Assembly: GCF_921293095.1 (NCBI RefSeq)
Contig: NC_060258.1
Span: forward strand, 930,001 to 994,000
From: Ischnura elegans
Lineage: Eukaryota; Arthropoda; Insecta; Odonata; Coenagrionidae
Length of the DNA stretch: 64,000 bases
Direction: 5' to 3'
The position numbers and the translations under genes are program-made. Positions 23,045 to 32,974 of this stretch are shown piece after piece. The notes beneath the pieces are model-generated. The model was given only the letters and a program-made list of their open reading frames with translations, was not told where the DNA came from and did not search any database. How positions within the stretch are numbered: the stretch's first letter is position 1; the number at the start of each line of letters is the position of its first letter.

Positions 23045-24916
23045 TTAAGAAAAAAAATTAGAGATGATGGCAGAAAGAGTATTTGTTTTAAAAGAAGGAA
23101 ATAATTTAAAATTTAGAGCCAGAAGTTTGAAATCATCAAGCCGGGCACAACTAGAAAAGGAGTCTAAATTAAAAAAATATCTCTGGTAGCCTTCCATGCC
23201 CTCGGACCATCCCCACAGCCAAGGACATGGTGGGGCATATCGTCCATGTGGTAACACACAGGACAGAGGGGAGTGTCAGGCAGTCCCATCATATGTAAAA
23301 TTACCCTCGTGTGCTGAAGGTCCGCAATCACGCCAAACATATTACTAGCGACACAGTCCTCCACCCTGCATGCCGCCCAGTTCCTCCACGAGTTGGCGGA
23401 GGGTGGCGCAGAACCCCCCTCCCCTCCCCTTAAAACCCGTTTGTACAAGCGCTTGACTGTGAATGCCTGTGAAGCGGTCCGCTGACTTGGAGCCAGCTCG
23501 CCGCCGGAAGCATAAAAAACTTTAAAATCCGCATCAACACGGGAGTTAAAATATCCCAGCATGCAGCATAAAACTCGTAGGAGAGCCCGTCCGAGCCGGG
23601 TGACTTACCCTTGGGGAGGGAGCGGAGGACTAACTCAACCTCCTCCCCTCGGATCGCGCTTTCGAGCTCGAGAGATTCATCATGCAGGAGCGCTGGTAGG
23701 ACGGGGATTGGTGGGCAGTGTGCATCACTCCAAGCAGAGTAGCGGTCGTAAATGCCTTTAAAGGGTCCCTCCGCCTCGCTTAAGAGGCGATCCATGTTTG
23801 CAGTGGAATGTCTATTTTTTATTTTTATCACTCGCTTGAGTTCGGAGAGGGACAGCGGGCCCCACCCCTCCTTGTCTATCGCCCGCTGCCATACGCGAGG
23901 AGAGTAGCGAGCGATTTCGTGGGATAGAATGATGGCTTTTAATTCTCGCACCATGGCGTAATAATTGTCAGGCCGGCGAGGCAAGGTAATAATTTCCTCC
24001 AAAGCCGACCTATAGAATTTGATTGTGGCCTCTTTTCGTTTTCTCCACTGCCTGGACATTTTTTTCAAGAGGAGGGTAGCCTTGGGCTTGAAAAAATTCT
24101 CCCACCATATGATTACATCCTTGTTTGGGTCGAAGGAGTCAGCCAGCTGAACTACCTTCGCCCTAATTAACTCCGTGTACTCAGGCATTTCTAAGAGGCG
24201 AGTATCTTAACGCCAGAAAGGGGTTGTATTAGGAGTGACCGGGGTGGGGGAGGGTAGGGGTAAGGAAAGGTCTAAGATTAGGGCACAGTGGTCGGAGAGG
24301 GACATTGGCAATTGATAAGGGGTTCGAGGAAGGGATTTAAGGGCTCCGGATAAAAAGATGAAATCAATTCTCGAGCGCGATGTTGGGCCCGTGCGCGTAA
24401 ATGGCACGGTTACGAAGTTATAATTAAAAAAAACTATCTGTTAAGCACACGGAATCTATTAAAATTTCAAAAGCCCGGCTCGGAGGTTCGACACGAGCGC
24501 GGGAAGATTGACGATATTCGCCGCGATATGTACAGTTAAAATCCCCCGCGAGAATGGCTTTCCCTGTAAAAACATGTAAATATGGCAACAGTGTTTCATT
24601 TAAAAACAAATCTCTGTCCACCCTCCGCTCAGACGTTTACCACATGGATATCAAATACCGTTAGGGAGGTTATTCTCCCTGAGGGGTGGAATCTGATGTT
24701 GCTTACTGGAAGCCCGGATTTAATTAAGACGGTTGCACCTCGGCCCGGCCCATCGCAATTGGCGAAGGACCGGTAGAGGGGGTCAGGCCAAACGATCCCC
24801 TCTAATGACTCTTGTAGACATGCAATATCAATGTTTTGTGTTTTAATGAATTTCGAAATTAAATTTATCTTAAGGGGATTGTGAGTCCCCGCAATATTTA
24901 GAGAAAGGATTTTCAT
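23045..24916 (-). pseudogene. T2 ORF2: endonuclease and remnant RT, RT core deleted
   Basis: ATG at 24916 opens MKILSLNIAGTHNPLK, the apurinic-endonuclease start, with ACLQES. After frame breaks come ILAGDFNCTYRGEY (about 24555), SRIDFIFLSG (about 24375) and SLSDHCALILDL (about 24300). The linker and RT N-terminal part (24188-23570) is open and includes KGKSPGSDGLSYEFYAACW, the L1-type finger motif. Near 23510-23560 the sequence jumps to the C-terminal region, so the catalytic palm is missing. The C terminus keeps a CPVC...HHVLGC zinc knuckle (about 23270-23210) and KLFPSFKTN, also seen in T3. It cannot be active. Confidence 0.8.
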
Positions 24917-24946
24917 TACAGGCCAGTGGGTAGAAGTACTTGCGTA

Positions 24947-25585
24947 ACGCTCCTTTCACACAGCACGGTTTCGCCCGTACGGGAGAAAACCGTACGGGAC
25001 ACATTCCAATAGTGGCGCAAAGAATCAGATAAGAGCTTTCACACTGATACGGCGACGGTTTTTCGCCGTGATACAGCTGCCGTCTGCCACTAGAACCATA
25101 CGGTCGCCGTCCCCGTCGAACTGCGTAGTAGCGCATTGGAGTAAACAGCCCCTTTCACACAGCCCGGTTTCAGTCGTACGGTTGGTTCGCTAGCGAGTGC
25201 ACGCTGCTCAGTTCACTGTGGAAAAATGTATGAAATTGACGCTCAGGTGCTCATATCTTTGGTAGAATCTAAGCCTGTGTTGTGGGACAAGAGTCTTACA
25301 GTATTTAAATATAGAAATGCGACGTGAAATGGTTGGAGTTTGTTTGGCGCCGAAACCTGATTTTGATGTCATCGATAGATAATAATTAATTTAAAAAAAT
25401 GCTTGTTCTCGATCCATTTTAGCTAAGCAGTACACACAGACAGGTGCACATCCGACTCAAGCCAATGCTCAACTGAAGTCTCTCACCGTACGACGGGACC
25501 GTGCTGTGTGAAAACTACTTTTAAACCACTTACAACCGTACGGTTTTCCCCCGTACGGGCGAAACCGTGCTGTGTGAAAGGAGCA
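24947..25585. mobile_element. PIF/Harbinger-type MITE with 50-bp inverted repeats
   Basis: Terminal inverted repeats of about 50 bp start GCTCCTTTCACACAGCACGG and run through CCCGTACGGG and AAACCGTACGG, with about two mismatches. The element is flanked by TAA on both sides (24944-24946 and 25586-25588), the 3-bp TWA-type target duplication of PIF/Harbinger elements. A second, degenerate start (CCCCTTTCACACAGCCCGG, about 25150) lies inside, followed by a MADF-domain remnant. There is no transposase, so it moved using another copy's enzymes. It is inserted in T2 where ORF1 meets ORF2. Confidence 0.85.
25226..25327 (+). pseudogene. MADF/Myb-like domain remnant inside the MITE
   Basis: A 33-codon frame starts MYEIDAQVLISLVESKPVLW and continues DKSLTVFKYRNAT before TGA. 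The pattern L-(I/L)-x-L-V-E-x-(K/R)-P-x-L-W-D is the start of the MADF domain, the DNA-binding protein that many PIF/Harbinger elements encode beside the DDE nuclease. Only the first third of the domain remains. This supports descent of the MITE from an autonomous Harbinger element by internal deletion. Confidence 0.65.
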
Positions 25586-25588
25586 TAA

Positions 25589-26236
25589 GGGGTGAATTTT
25601 GTTGATAGCGCACGTCGCTGTGCTTTTGTTCCGCCTTTTTTTTCGTCTACCCGACCCGTTCGGGATCGGCTGCGTCGCCTGCGGCCACCCGTCGACTGCT
25701 CTTCGTTGCTTTCACCTTTGCTCACGGCCCGCTCCGGCTCGTTATCGCTTCCACTTAGGCTCCCGCAGGGAGGGACAGCCCCTCGAGACGGCGAGTGTGA
25801 GGGGGAAGTCGTCACCTGCCGGTCTTCTGGCTCCGCCGTAGTAAGGGAGGGGGATGGGATGGGGGCGCTCTCGCTAACATGCGAGAGGTCGGAGAGGGAG
25901 TTGTGAGGAGAAAGGGAGATAGGGGAAGTGGAGGGGGAAGTGGAAGTGACAAGGCTAATAGTAATTGCCTCGTCAGGGGTGAAAGGGTCTTCAATTGTTT
26001 CTCCCTCGTGCTCCGCTGCATAATCCTCCATGTTCTCCGAGGTGGGCTCCGCACCACTGGTGTCAATTGACGCTTCCTTGGGGGGCTTTGGGTCGCCCTC
26101 GTCATCGGACTGTGGATCAGGAGACGCGATGACCCAAACAGACGCGAAAACATGTCGCTCCGCATGGTCGGGGGCCGGCACTCGTTGAGGGAGGGGGGGG
26201 GGGGAAATTCCATGCATGCAGAGTATGGAACTTTTG
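25589..26236 (-). pseudogene. T2 ORF1, C-terminal part
   Basis: A minus-strand frame is rich in Ser, Pro, Glu and Asp and ends in a basic block, RRRRSRSRTGRVDEKK. That is the same layout as the C-terminal half of T1 ORF1 (acidic, then RRRRKRNSGRRGKRKN). The N-terminal half with the CCHC knuckle is at 28550-29306, inverted. Removing the MITE with one TAA leaves the ORF1 frame open into the ORF2 ATG. Poly-G at 26191-26200 lies near the inversion breakpoint. Confidence 0.6.
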
Positions 26237-26819
26237 GAGCACCGTTTTGGAGCCTAGAGGAGAAAATCAGAAAGAGTAATTACATAGGCCGAATTACAGA
26301 TTACATCAACAACATACCATACACAGACATAAGACATGAATTGAAACAGGAGTTTATACCATTATTTTAAAACATCCTTTAAGCACTGCATCCCTTTCTC
26401 GAAGGGAAATTTCAATTTTAACAAATATTTTAAATGTGTGACTGTGTTTGAGTTAAATGCTGAATATGTTAATTTATTTTTCACGATTTTTGTATATTTG
26501 TTTGTAATCTCGTAATATGTGAATTTGTGAAAAGTTTTGTTGCTCGAGTTACTATCCCGAATATAAGAGCAGTGCTAGCCTAGTGGATCGACGTCCGGCT
26601 GGTGAGGGGAGAGTTTGCTGTGTTCGGCCGGACGTTCGAATCCCCAGGCCTGTGGGAAAGGAAAAAAAAAGAAAGAATATTGTTTTTGGATGATTGCAAA
26701 TCTAGTGGTATCATATGTCCTTTATGTCTTGTTTATAAAAAGAAGTCTAATTTCAAATGTTAAAAAAAATTTTGTCTGTAATGTTTTGTGGAAAAGAACA
26801 ATAAAAAAAATTTTGAATC
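26237..26819 (+). mobile_element. T1 3' end (ORF2 C terminus and 3' UTR), inverted
   Basis: Plus-strand codons from 26249 encode WSLEEKIRKSNYIGRITDYI and end with HELKQEFIPLF at a stop near 26370. This is followed by a 3' UTR, a tRNA-like cassette (26567-26656) and an A-rich end abutting 5S at 26820. T1 on the minus strand lacks exactly these parts and breaks at 29316, so this is its displaced 3' end. The segment with the C-terminal CCHC knuckle, present in T3 and T5, is missing and was probably lost at the breakpoint. Confidence 0.7.
26567..26656 (+). repeat. tRNA-like cassette in the T1 3' UTR
   Basis: A-box TAGCCTAGTGG is followed by a 9-bp perfect stem (ACGTCCGGC at 26591-26599, GCCGGACGT at 26627-26635) and then B-box GTTCGAATCCCC. 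The cassette is clearly related to two tandem copies in the T3 3' UTR. The extended stem replaces a normal anticodon arm, so it is a tRNA-like structure, not a tRNA gene. Confidence 0.75.
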
Positions 26820-26919
26820 AATACACCGGTTCTCGTCCGATCACCGAAGTTAAGCAACGTCGGGCCCGGATAGTACTTGGATGGGTGCCCGCCTGGGAAC
26901 ACCGGGTGCTGTTAGTATT
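26820..26919 (+). rRNA. 5S rRNA gene fragment (nt 22 to 3' end)
   Basis: The sequence starts AATACACCGGTTCTCGTCCG and continues through GATCACCGAAGTTAAGCA, GTACTTGGATGGG to CCGGGTGCTGTTAG. It lacks 5S nt 1-21. The internal control region is largely preserved. AATAC (26820-26824) is also the last 5 nt of the 5S remnant on the other side of T1 (34514-34529), the target-site duplication of T1. It is inverted relative to the other 5S pieces because it lies in the inverted block. Confidence 0.92.
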
Positions 26920-28107
26920 ACTTTTTAATTTTTTTTCCATACACTAAGGAGAACGAATTACACTGTTCCGTCGAAATTTATGCATAGAAGGGTTTGCATA
27001 ACATTTTGTTTCACGCACAATGGAATTATTCACATTTCCTTCCAATGAAACGATTTCAAGTCGCACCGTTCACTATTCTACAATTCATTACCTGTTTTGG
27101 TGTTGAGAGAGAAAAATGAAATTACAAAAAATTATGAATACAGCGAAAAAGATTTTTTTCCACGAACGATGGAGACGATTTTGCACACATTGAATTGTAA
27201 GCAAATATTTCTGTATCAGGTGTGCTGCATTCGTAATTAATCTATTTCACCAGAAACTAGCCTTAACACCGTCAAGCCTGGATAATGTAGATGGAGAAAT
27301 TGGAACGCCAAAGATTACCTTCCTCAAAATGATTCCCTTAGGAGAATACTCCTTTTCCTATCCGCATTACATAATCTCCTATTGCAGACTAATTTTTCAA
27401 TAAATGAATGCATACGTTGTGTTATATCGATCATGAAACAGTCGAACAACAACAGGAGACATTTACCAAGCGATTTTAGCTGGAATAAATCGCCATTATA
27501 CCAACAAGCACACCGTTACTATAGACATTTTTCAGAAACTTTTTTTCAAAGATGGCATTGGGAGAGAGATAAATTACATCTAGAAAAATGTATCAATATG
27601 CGGAAAAACATTTTTTTCCACGAACAATATAAACGATACTTTACACATTTCTTAACCAACAAATAGCATAACACCGTCAAGCCCGGAAAATGTAGATGAA
27701 GAAATTGGAACGCCAAGAATAATCTTTCTAATAATTATTCCCTTAGAAGAATAGTCCTTTTCCTATCCGCATTACATAATCTCCTATTGCCTACTAATGT
27801 CTTTCAATAAATAAATCTTCTGTTGCATAGGTCATGAAACAGTCAAACAGCAGACATTTACCTAGCGATTAAAGCTGAAATAAATCGTCGTTATACCAAC
27901 AAGCACACCGTTACTACAGACATTTTTCATAAACTCATTTTCAAAGATGGACTACAAGAAATAAAGGAATTGAGAATTGCTTAATGGACTACTGCTTGAA
28001 ACTGGTAACTATTCAACAGATATTAATGCAAACACACTTGCTAAGAAACCAGATCTTCCGTCGATTCTCAAGTCATGATAACTTCTCAAGGATTCGGTAA
28101 TGTACTC
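26920..28107 (+). other. 5S rDNA intergenic spacer with internal duplication
   Basis: About 1.19 kb lie between a 5S 3' end and the next 5S 5' end in the same orientation, as in a tandem 5S array. The spacer contains two diverged units, about 27140-27560 and 27600-27960. They share CACCGTCAAGCC (27267 and 27672, 405 bp apart), GAAATTGGAACGCCAA, TATCCGCATTACATAATCTC and ACCAACAAGCACACCGTTAC. No coding capacity is seen. Confidence 0.75.
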
Positions 28108-28119
28108 GCCAACGGCCAT
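28108..28119 (+). rRNA. 5S rRNA gene fragment (nt 1-12)
   Basis: GCCAACGGCCAT is the exact start of the 5S gene, also found as part of the 16-nt start at 40212-40197. It follows the 5S spacer and directly precedes the T4 5' UTR. Twelve bases would be weak alone. The call rests on position at the end of the spacer and at the start of a LINE. Confidence 0.7.
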
Positions 28120-29306
28120 CCGAACAGTAAGGACGTGTTTCTGAGTGCTCCGATAGACCGAACCCGAGATAAGACTCCTGGCCGAGAGGCCTTCCTCGGC
28201 CGTCCGCACGAGGCGACGATTGCCCGTCCCGGCGATCGTCTTTTGTTCCCGCTTTTGACGATCCTGAAACTTCTCAGAAGCAGCCATGTGATTTTGTGTT
28301 TTTTTTCCACTGACCCACGGGTTACAGTTTAGCCATTGTGAAATAGTTTTTGGAAGCTTTCTTTTTAGTTATCCTACGAGTTGAGTTTTAGTTTACATTT
28401 TTGTCTTTGGCGAGTAGCGGAGTGTGCCCGCCCCTGCCTGCGCGCAGTCTTGTGCCGGGCAGGTTGTCATCAGTGATTATTTTTTCTTTCCCCCCTTTTT
28501 TGGCGATTCCCCCCCCCCCCCCCTATGTTTCTCCTCTATTGGTGCTACGATGGAAATCAATCGCACTAACACGATCGTCATAACGACGGAAGAAACGTCA
28601 TGATTTGCCACGCCGCTGGAGGCGCACGTTTTCGTAAAGAAGACGTTGGGCCGCGCGGTGGACGATGTCGACGGGATCCAAATCGGCTACAACCGAAGAA
28701 ATATCTACCTGAAATTGAAAAATGAAAATATTATGAAGAAAGTTCCGGAGACGAAGACTAAAACCCTGCCATTTCCCACCCAGGAGGGGAAATTTATGAC
28801 GGCTACCATTGATTCTACTGACGACGCCCCAGTCTTAGTCAAGATCATGTGCCTGCCGCTCGAGATGCCTATTGCGGTGGTCATCGACGAGCTCAGGCGT
28901 TTTGGTGAGATTAAGTAATACTGGTAAGGGGTGTGGAGGGGGAAGGACCTCCTCGGCGGCACCAGAACCGGCACCTTCTTTGCGAAGGTGGCGATCAAGG
29001 CGAATATCCCCTCATACCTTAATTTCAGAGGCCAAAGGGCCCTGATACTTTATGAGGGGCAGAAGAAGACATGTGCCCGGTGCCAGTAGGAGGGCCACAT
29101 TCGTAAGAATTGCCCGCGGAATGATTTTGGAAGACGTTTTGCGGACGTGGCTGCCCGTTCCCCCTCTGCACCCGCTGACGATGAAGAAATAACGGCCGAC
29201 ATTGCCCAGCAGCTGTCCACGATGGAGGAACCATCAAAGCCCACCCCCCCGAATCCGAAGAGACCCCCCTCCCCGGCTGAACTTAATCCCGAGGGCATCG
29301 GTGCTC
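28120..29306 (+). mobile_element. Element T4: 5' part of a 5S-inserted Tx1-like LINE (5' half of T2), inverted
   Basis: The 5' end resembles that of T3 (both share GGACGTGTTT close to the 5S junction), then a GC-rich 5' UTR with a C14-like run near 28510, then ORF1 from ATG 28550. It stops at GGTGCTCCAAAACGG (29300-29314). The minus strand of T2 begins with GGTGCTCCAAAA at 26244-26233 and carries the complementary C-terminal half of ORF1. T4 and T2 are therefore read as one element cut by the inversion. Confidence 0.7.
28550..29306 (+). pseudogene. T4 ORF1, N-terminal half with CCHC knuckle
   Basis: One frame runs from ATG 28550 to 29306 interrupted only by nonsense codons near 28601, 28916, 28925 and 29087. 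It contains GYNRRNIYLKLKNENIMKK and VLVKIMCLPLEMPIAVVI, an RRM-like pair of segments matching T1 and T3 ORF1. It then has NIPSYLNFRGQRALILYEGQ and the knuckle CARCQ...EGHIRKNC (about 29075-29115). ORF1 proteins of this type bind element RNA. All four stops can be explained by C-to-T changes (CGA to TGA, CAA to TAA, CAG to TAG). Confidence 0.75.
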
Positions 29307-29315
29307 CAAAACGGT

Positions 29316-31991
29316 CCAATCCTGTTTTGTCACGTTGTTTCTTGATCTCTGCCTTGACATTTTTCAAATGTGGGTTCCTACTACCATGATCTATTGCGCT
29401 ATCCAGTATGTTGATTCTTGTTCTATTTCCTGTGTTGTATATTTTGCATAAGTTATTTAGATATATGATTTTAGCTTTTGTGCTGGCATCCTCTAGTCTT
29501 AGGCCTCCTTTTTCATATGGCATGTAAAGTCTAGGTCTTGGTGCTTTTATTATGAAGCCTTTCCAGATGAAGTTATTTGTGGTTTTTATTATTGTTGCGT
29601 GGTGCTTATTTGGGAGTGGCCAAGTGGTAGCATAGAACCAGAGAATAGGGTATATCTGCTGGTTTACGATTTTCACTCTCGCTGCAATCGGGAGCTGTTC
29701 AAAGTGTAGGCTTCCACACTGCCACTTTACTATGTTGGTTGCTACATTCCAGTTTTTGTTAATGGTTGCGTTTATGTCTTTTTCCCAGATCATGCCTAAA
29801 ATTTTTACAGAGTTTGCGATGGTCCAATTGTGAGTGTTCTCAATTTGTTTTATAGGTAGGAGTTTTGATTTTGTTCTATTAATCTTGATGCCTATTGTTT
29901 GGTATTTCTTTAAGATTTCGTTTGTTGTTTGTAATTCTTCCTCGGATTTTGTGAGTATTGTGATGTCATCTGCATAAACAATTGTGGAGCAGAGTTCTCC
30001 TCTTCTGTATGTTCCAATTTTTTTTTTGTTGAATTCTCTGATTATAGGGTCCAGTGCTATTGCATATAGTAGCATTGACAGTGGGCATCCTTGCCGCACT
30101 GAGTTTGTAACTGTGAATTTTTTGGAAAAGGTATCACGGTATCGGATCTGCGCGGAGATGTTTGCGTATATGTTCTTCACTGACTTTATTAGTGTGGTGG
30201 GCAGGTTCATTTTCTCCATGTTATGTAGAATCCATTCAACACGTATGTTATCGAAGGCTTTTTCTAGATCTATTGCAAGGATACCTGGTCTAGTATCCGT
30301 GACTCCTGGGGCTGAGATCAGTATATCCCTGAGGGTTGTGGTTGCTTCTGTTGCTTTCCGGTTTTTGATTCCAGCATATTGATTATGGTGTAGGAGCTGC
30401 GTGGTTAGATGTTCTATTTTGTTTTTTAATATGTGTGCGTATATTTTATAATCTGTGTTCAAGAGTGATATAGGTCTATAATCTTGTACTTTTTTCGGGT
30501 TTCTTATCTTAGGTATTAAAGTTATTATTGCAGTCTTCATGCTTTCTGTTGGGCCGTTCTCCTGTAGGTGGTTTAATATCTTGGTGAGGGCTGGTTTGAG
30601 TTCTTTCCAGAATGTGAGGTAAAACTCATAAGGGATGCCGTCCGGGCCAGGTGATCTTCCTTTCTTCAGTTTATCCCTTACGTCTTCTATATCTTGTTCG
30701 GTTATTTTGTGGTTGTATTGGTCTTTGATTTCCGGGGTTAGTTTTTCGTGTATAGTGTCGGACGGTATGTAACTATTACTCCATAGATTGTATTTATTAT
30801 ATTGTTGTTTAAAATGTTCTTCCGCTGCGTCGATGAAATCTGCTGGGCTCATCTCTCTCCCGTCTTTGAGGGTGGGTTGGGTGAGTTGTTTTATCTCTAT
30901 GCTCTTCTTTAACGTGGCGAGGGTTATAGGTCCCCAGTCGTCCTTTTCAATTTCTTTCTGCCATCCCCTAGCTGCATATTTTTTTATCTCTAGTTCCAGT
31001 ATTTTTTGTTTTAGGTTTTTTATTGTGTCATATTCCTTGCTTCCGTCATTGTTGATTTTGTCTGTTAGTATTTCCCGGTAGAAATTTATTGTGTTTGTTT
31101 CTGCTTCGTACATCTCTTTGTTGTCTTCTGCAAGAGTTTGGTGATGCTGGGTTTGAAAGTTTTTTCCCACCAGATGGCCGTATCACCGTCTACTGCTGGG
31201 TGGTTGAGGAGCTTCAAAATTTGGCTGCTTATTTCCTTCCGGGCTTCTGGTGATTTGAGTATCCTATCATCCATCCTCCATGTTCTTGGTCTCTTCTTCA
31301 CGGTGGCTGAGGTTTGGTTATTTAAGGTGAGAATTAGAGCTGAGTGGTCGGATGTGGACATCGGGTGTGTTTGTAGGTTTAAAATGTTCTGTTTTAGCTG
31401 CTTTGAGGTAAATATATAGTCTATCCTGTTTTTAGATGTATGACCTGCTCTTGTGTATCCGGGGTTGTCTCCGTTTATATGTATTGCGGTGTCAATTGCC
31501 TGTGTACTGTTTATTAGGGTTTTAAGAGGTTGAGAAATTTGGTACCTGATCTGTTCTGTGTTTGCACTGCTATCGTTTTTTCTGTAGATTGCGTTTAGGT
31601 CTCCTCCCAAAATCGCTTTTTTGTGAAAGCATTGCATATAAGGAGTTAAAGTTTCCATGAAGAAGATCTCCCTTTCTTTTCGTTTTTCGCATCCTGATGG
31701 TGCGTAGGCGTTTATTATAGTTATGTCTTTGTGCATGATGCTCAGGATCCTTCCGGATTCATGATATCTTATATTCGTTCCTGGTAGTGAGTGTTTCATT
31801 AAGATGCAAATTCCCAAAGAGCCATCTCCAAAATTTTCGTAAGATTTATAACAGGGATCAGTCCAGACAGCGTCCCTATGTATTTCTTGTAATAATATTA
31901 CGTCTGTTTGTAGTGTTTTAAATGTGTTTATAACTATGTTTATTTTTGCGGGATTTATAATACCCGCTGTGTTAAATGTTACGATTTTCAT
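29316..31991 (-). pseudogene. T1 ORF2: endonuclease and reverse transcriptase, one frameshift
   Basis: ATG at 31991 opens MKIVTFNTAGIINPAK. Endonuclease motifs follow: LLQEIH, INAYAPSG, ILGGDLNAIY, RIDYIFTS and STSDHSALIL. A single frameshift near 31130 moves to the RT frame: NTINFYREIL, KKGRSPGPDGIPYEFYLTFW, DYRPISLLNTDYKIYA, LAIDLEKAFDNI, RQGCPLSMLLYAIALDP and the catalytic YADD in IVYADDITILTKS. Then come the thumb and ATNNFIWKGF, KGGLRLED. The frame reaches KTGLDRFG, where T3 has its CCHC knuckle, and breaks at the inversion. RQGCPLS plus a C-terminal CCHC domain in relatives is the L1/Tx1 pattern. The protein nicks target DNA and primes reverse transcription there. Confidence 0.88.
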
Positions 31992-32115
31992 GAATGTTTT
32001 GACGTGATATAAAATTACCATCATATCGTGAAAAAAAGAAAACCAATAAGAGACAAAAAGAACATACAAAATTTAGAAAGAAAATTGAGCGTAAAAAACA
32101 CATCTTTGAAAGTCC

Positions 32116-32195
32116 TTGCCTGGGTTCGAACCTGCGTTTTCCCACAGGTCTTGGCAGTAGCCCGCGACACATCCCCTGGGCTAACTGGGCGCATG
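32116..32195 (-). repeat. tRNA-like unit 2 in the T1 inter-ORF region
   Basis: The minus strand has A-box-like TTAGCCCAGGGGATG and B-box GCAGGTTCGAACC, with a stem CCTGTG/CGCAGG just before the B box. It is nearly identical to the unit 250 bp upstream. The D-arm loop is too long for a tRNA, so it is tRNA-like only. Confidence 0.6.
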
Positions 32196-32365
32196 AGGCA
32201 AACACTGTATTTTTGGTCTTAAAACTTCCTCTTACTTTTTCGTGTTCATTTGCTTTTAAATTGAGCTCGTAATAGGAACACCTTATGGTCATAATATCAA
32301 TAAGAGACAAAGGGAAGATACAAAATTTAGAAAGAGAATTGAACGTAAAAAACACATCTTTGATA

Positions 32366-32445
32366 GTCCTTGCCTGGGTTCGAACCTGCGTTTTCCATCA
32401 GGTTTTGGCAGTAGCCCGCGACACATCCCCTGGGCTAACTGGGCG
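32366..32445 (-). repeat. tRNA-like unit 1 in the T1 inter-ORF region
   Basis: Same structure as 32116-32195 with few changes (CCTGATGG in place of CCTGTGGG). The 250-bp spacing and matching flanks, such as TAATAGGAACACCTTAT near 32265 and 32525, show tandem duplication. Confidence 0.6.
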
Positions 32446-32974
32446 CATGAGGCAAACACTATATTTTTGGTCTTAAAACTCCCTCTTACTTTTTCGTGTT
32501 CCTTTGTTTTTAAATTGAACACGTAATAGGAACACCTTATAGTCATTAACATCGAACATATAGATAAAACCCGATTTGCATTTTCTATTTTAAACATTAG
32601 TGCATAGTTGTATCTTATCAAAACACATTCTCGTTTCTTGCCTTTGCTTCGCCATTGTGATGTGTCAGCCTGCTCTGTTCCGGCCGCTCGGCATTCCTCG
32701 CACCGAAGTGGGTCACGTAACGGGATTTCTCCGACTCTGAGGCTAAAAATAGCCTCCTGCTGCTCGATGCCTCGGCCTCTGCAGCACGGGCTGCCAACCT
32801 TGGTGTGTAATATCTCAGCTCTTCTCGATTCACTGGAATTCATGCTGCCATCTCCGCTCCCCTGGCAAAACTGCTTCTTTTGTCCTGTAATAAAAATTGA
32901 GAGATTGATTTCAGTACAGCGTACCTTTCCTATTCCCCCCCACCCCCCCGAATTTATGTGTGATTTTCTGTTTT

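Larger units (their letters stand above)
22195..26236 (-). mobile_element. Element T2: 3' part of a 5S-inserted Tx1-like LINE
   Basis: Minus-strand order is ORF1 C-terminal part (26236-25589), ORF2 endonuclease, a shortened RT region and C terminus (24916-23045), then a 3' UTR with a tRNA-like sequence (22558-22493) and an A-rich end at 22195 next to ATACCA and 5S. Its 5' half lies inverted at 28120-29306 (T4). Endonuclease motifs and the RT N-terminal segment follow the L1/Tx1 pattern also seen in T1 and T3. Tx1-group LINEs include families known to integrate specifically into 5S and snRNA genes. A Harbinger-type MITE is nested at 24947-25585. Confidence 0.8.
31992..32974 (-). other. T1 inter-ORF region with tandem tRNA-like repeats
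   Basis: The region holds, in minus-strand order, a segment at about 32840-32545 related to 46690-47045, then a 250-bp tandem duplication (about 32541-32292 and 32291-32042). Each unit contains a tRNA-like sequence (32445-32366 and 32195-32116). T3 has almost no inter-ORF gap, so this block was acquired or is specific to the T1/T5 lineage. The second unit ends only about 50 bp before the ORF2 start codon. Confidence 0.7.

Noticed and set aside
26185-26205. Poly-G tract as a G-quadruplex signal
   Set aside because: A single homopolymer run near the inversion breakpoint, also prone to sequencing error; no repeated G-tract pattern.
22070-28119. Functional 5S rRNA genes
   Set aside because: Every 5S piece lacks one end because a LINE sits inside it. 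None is complete.
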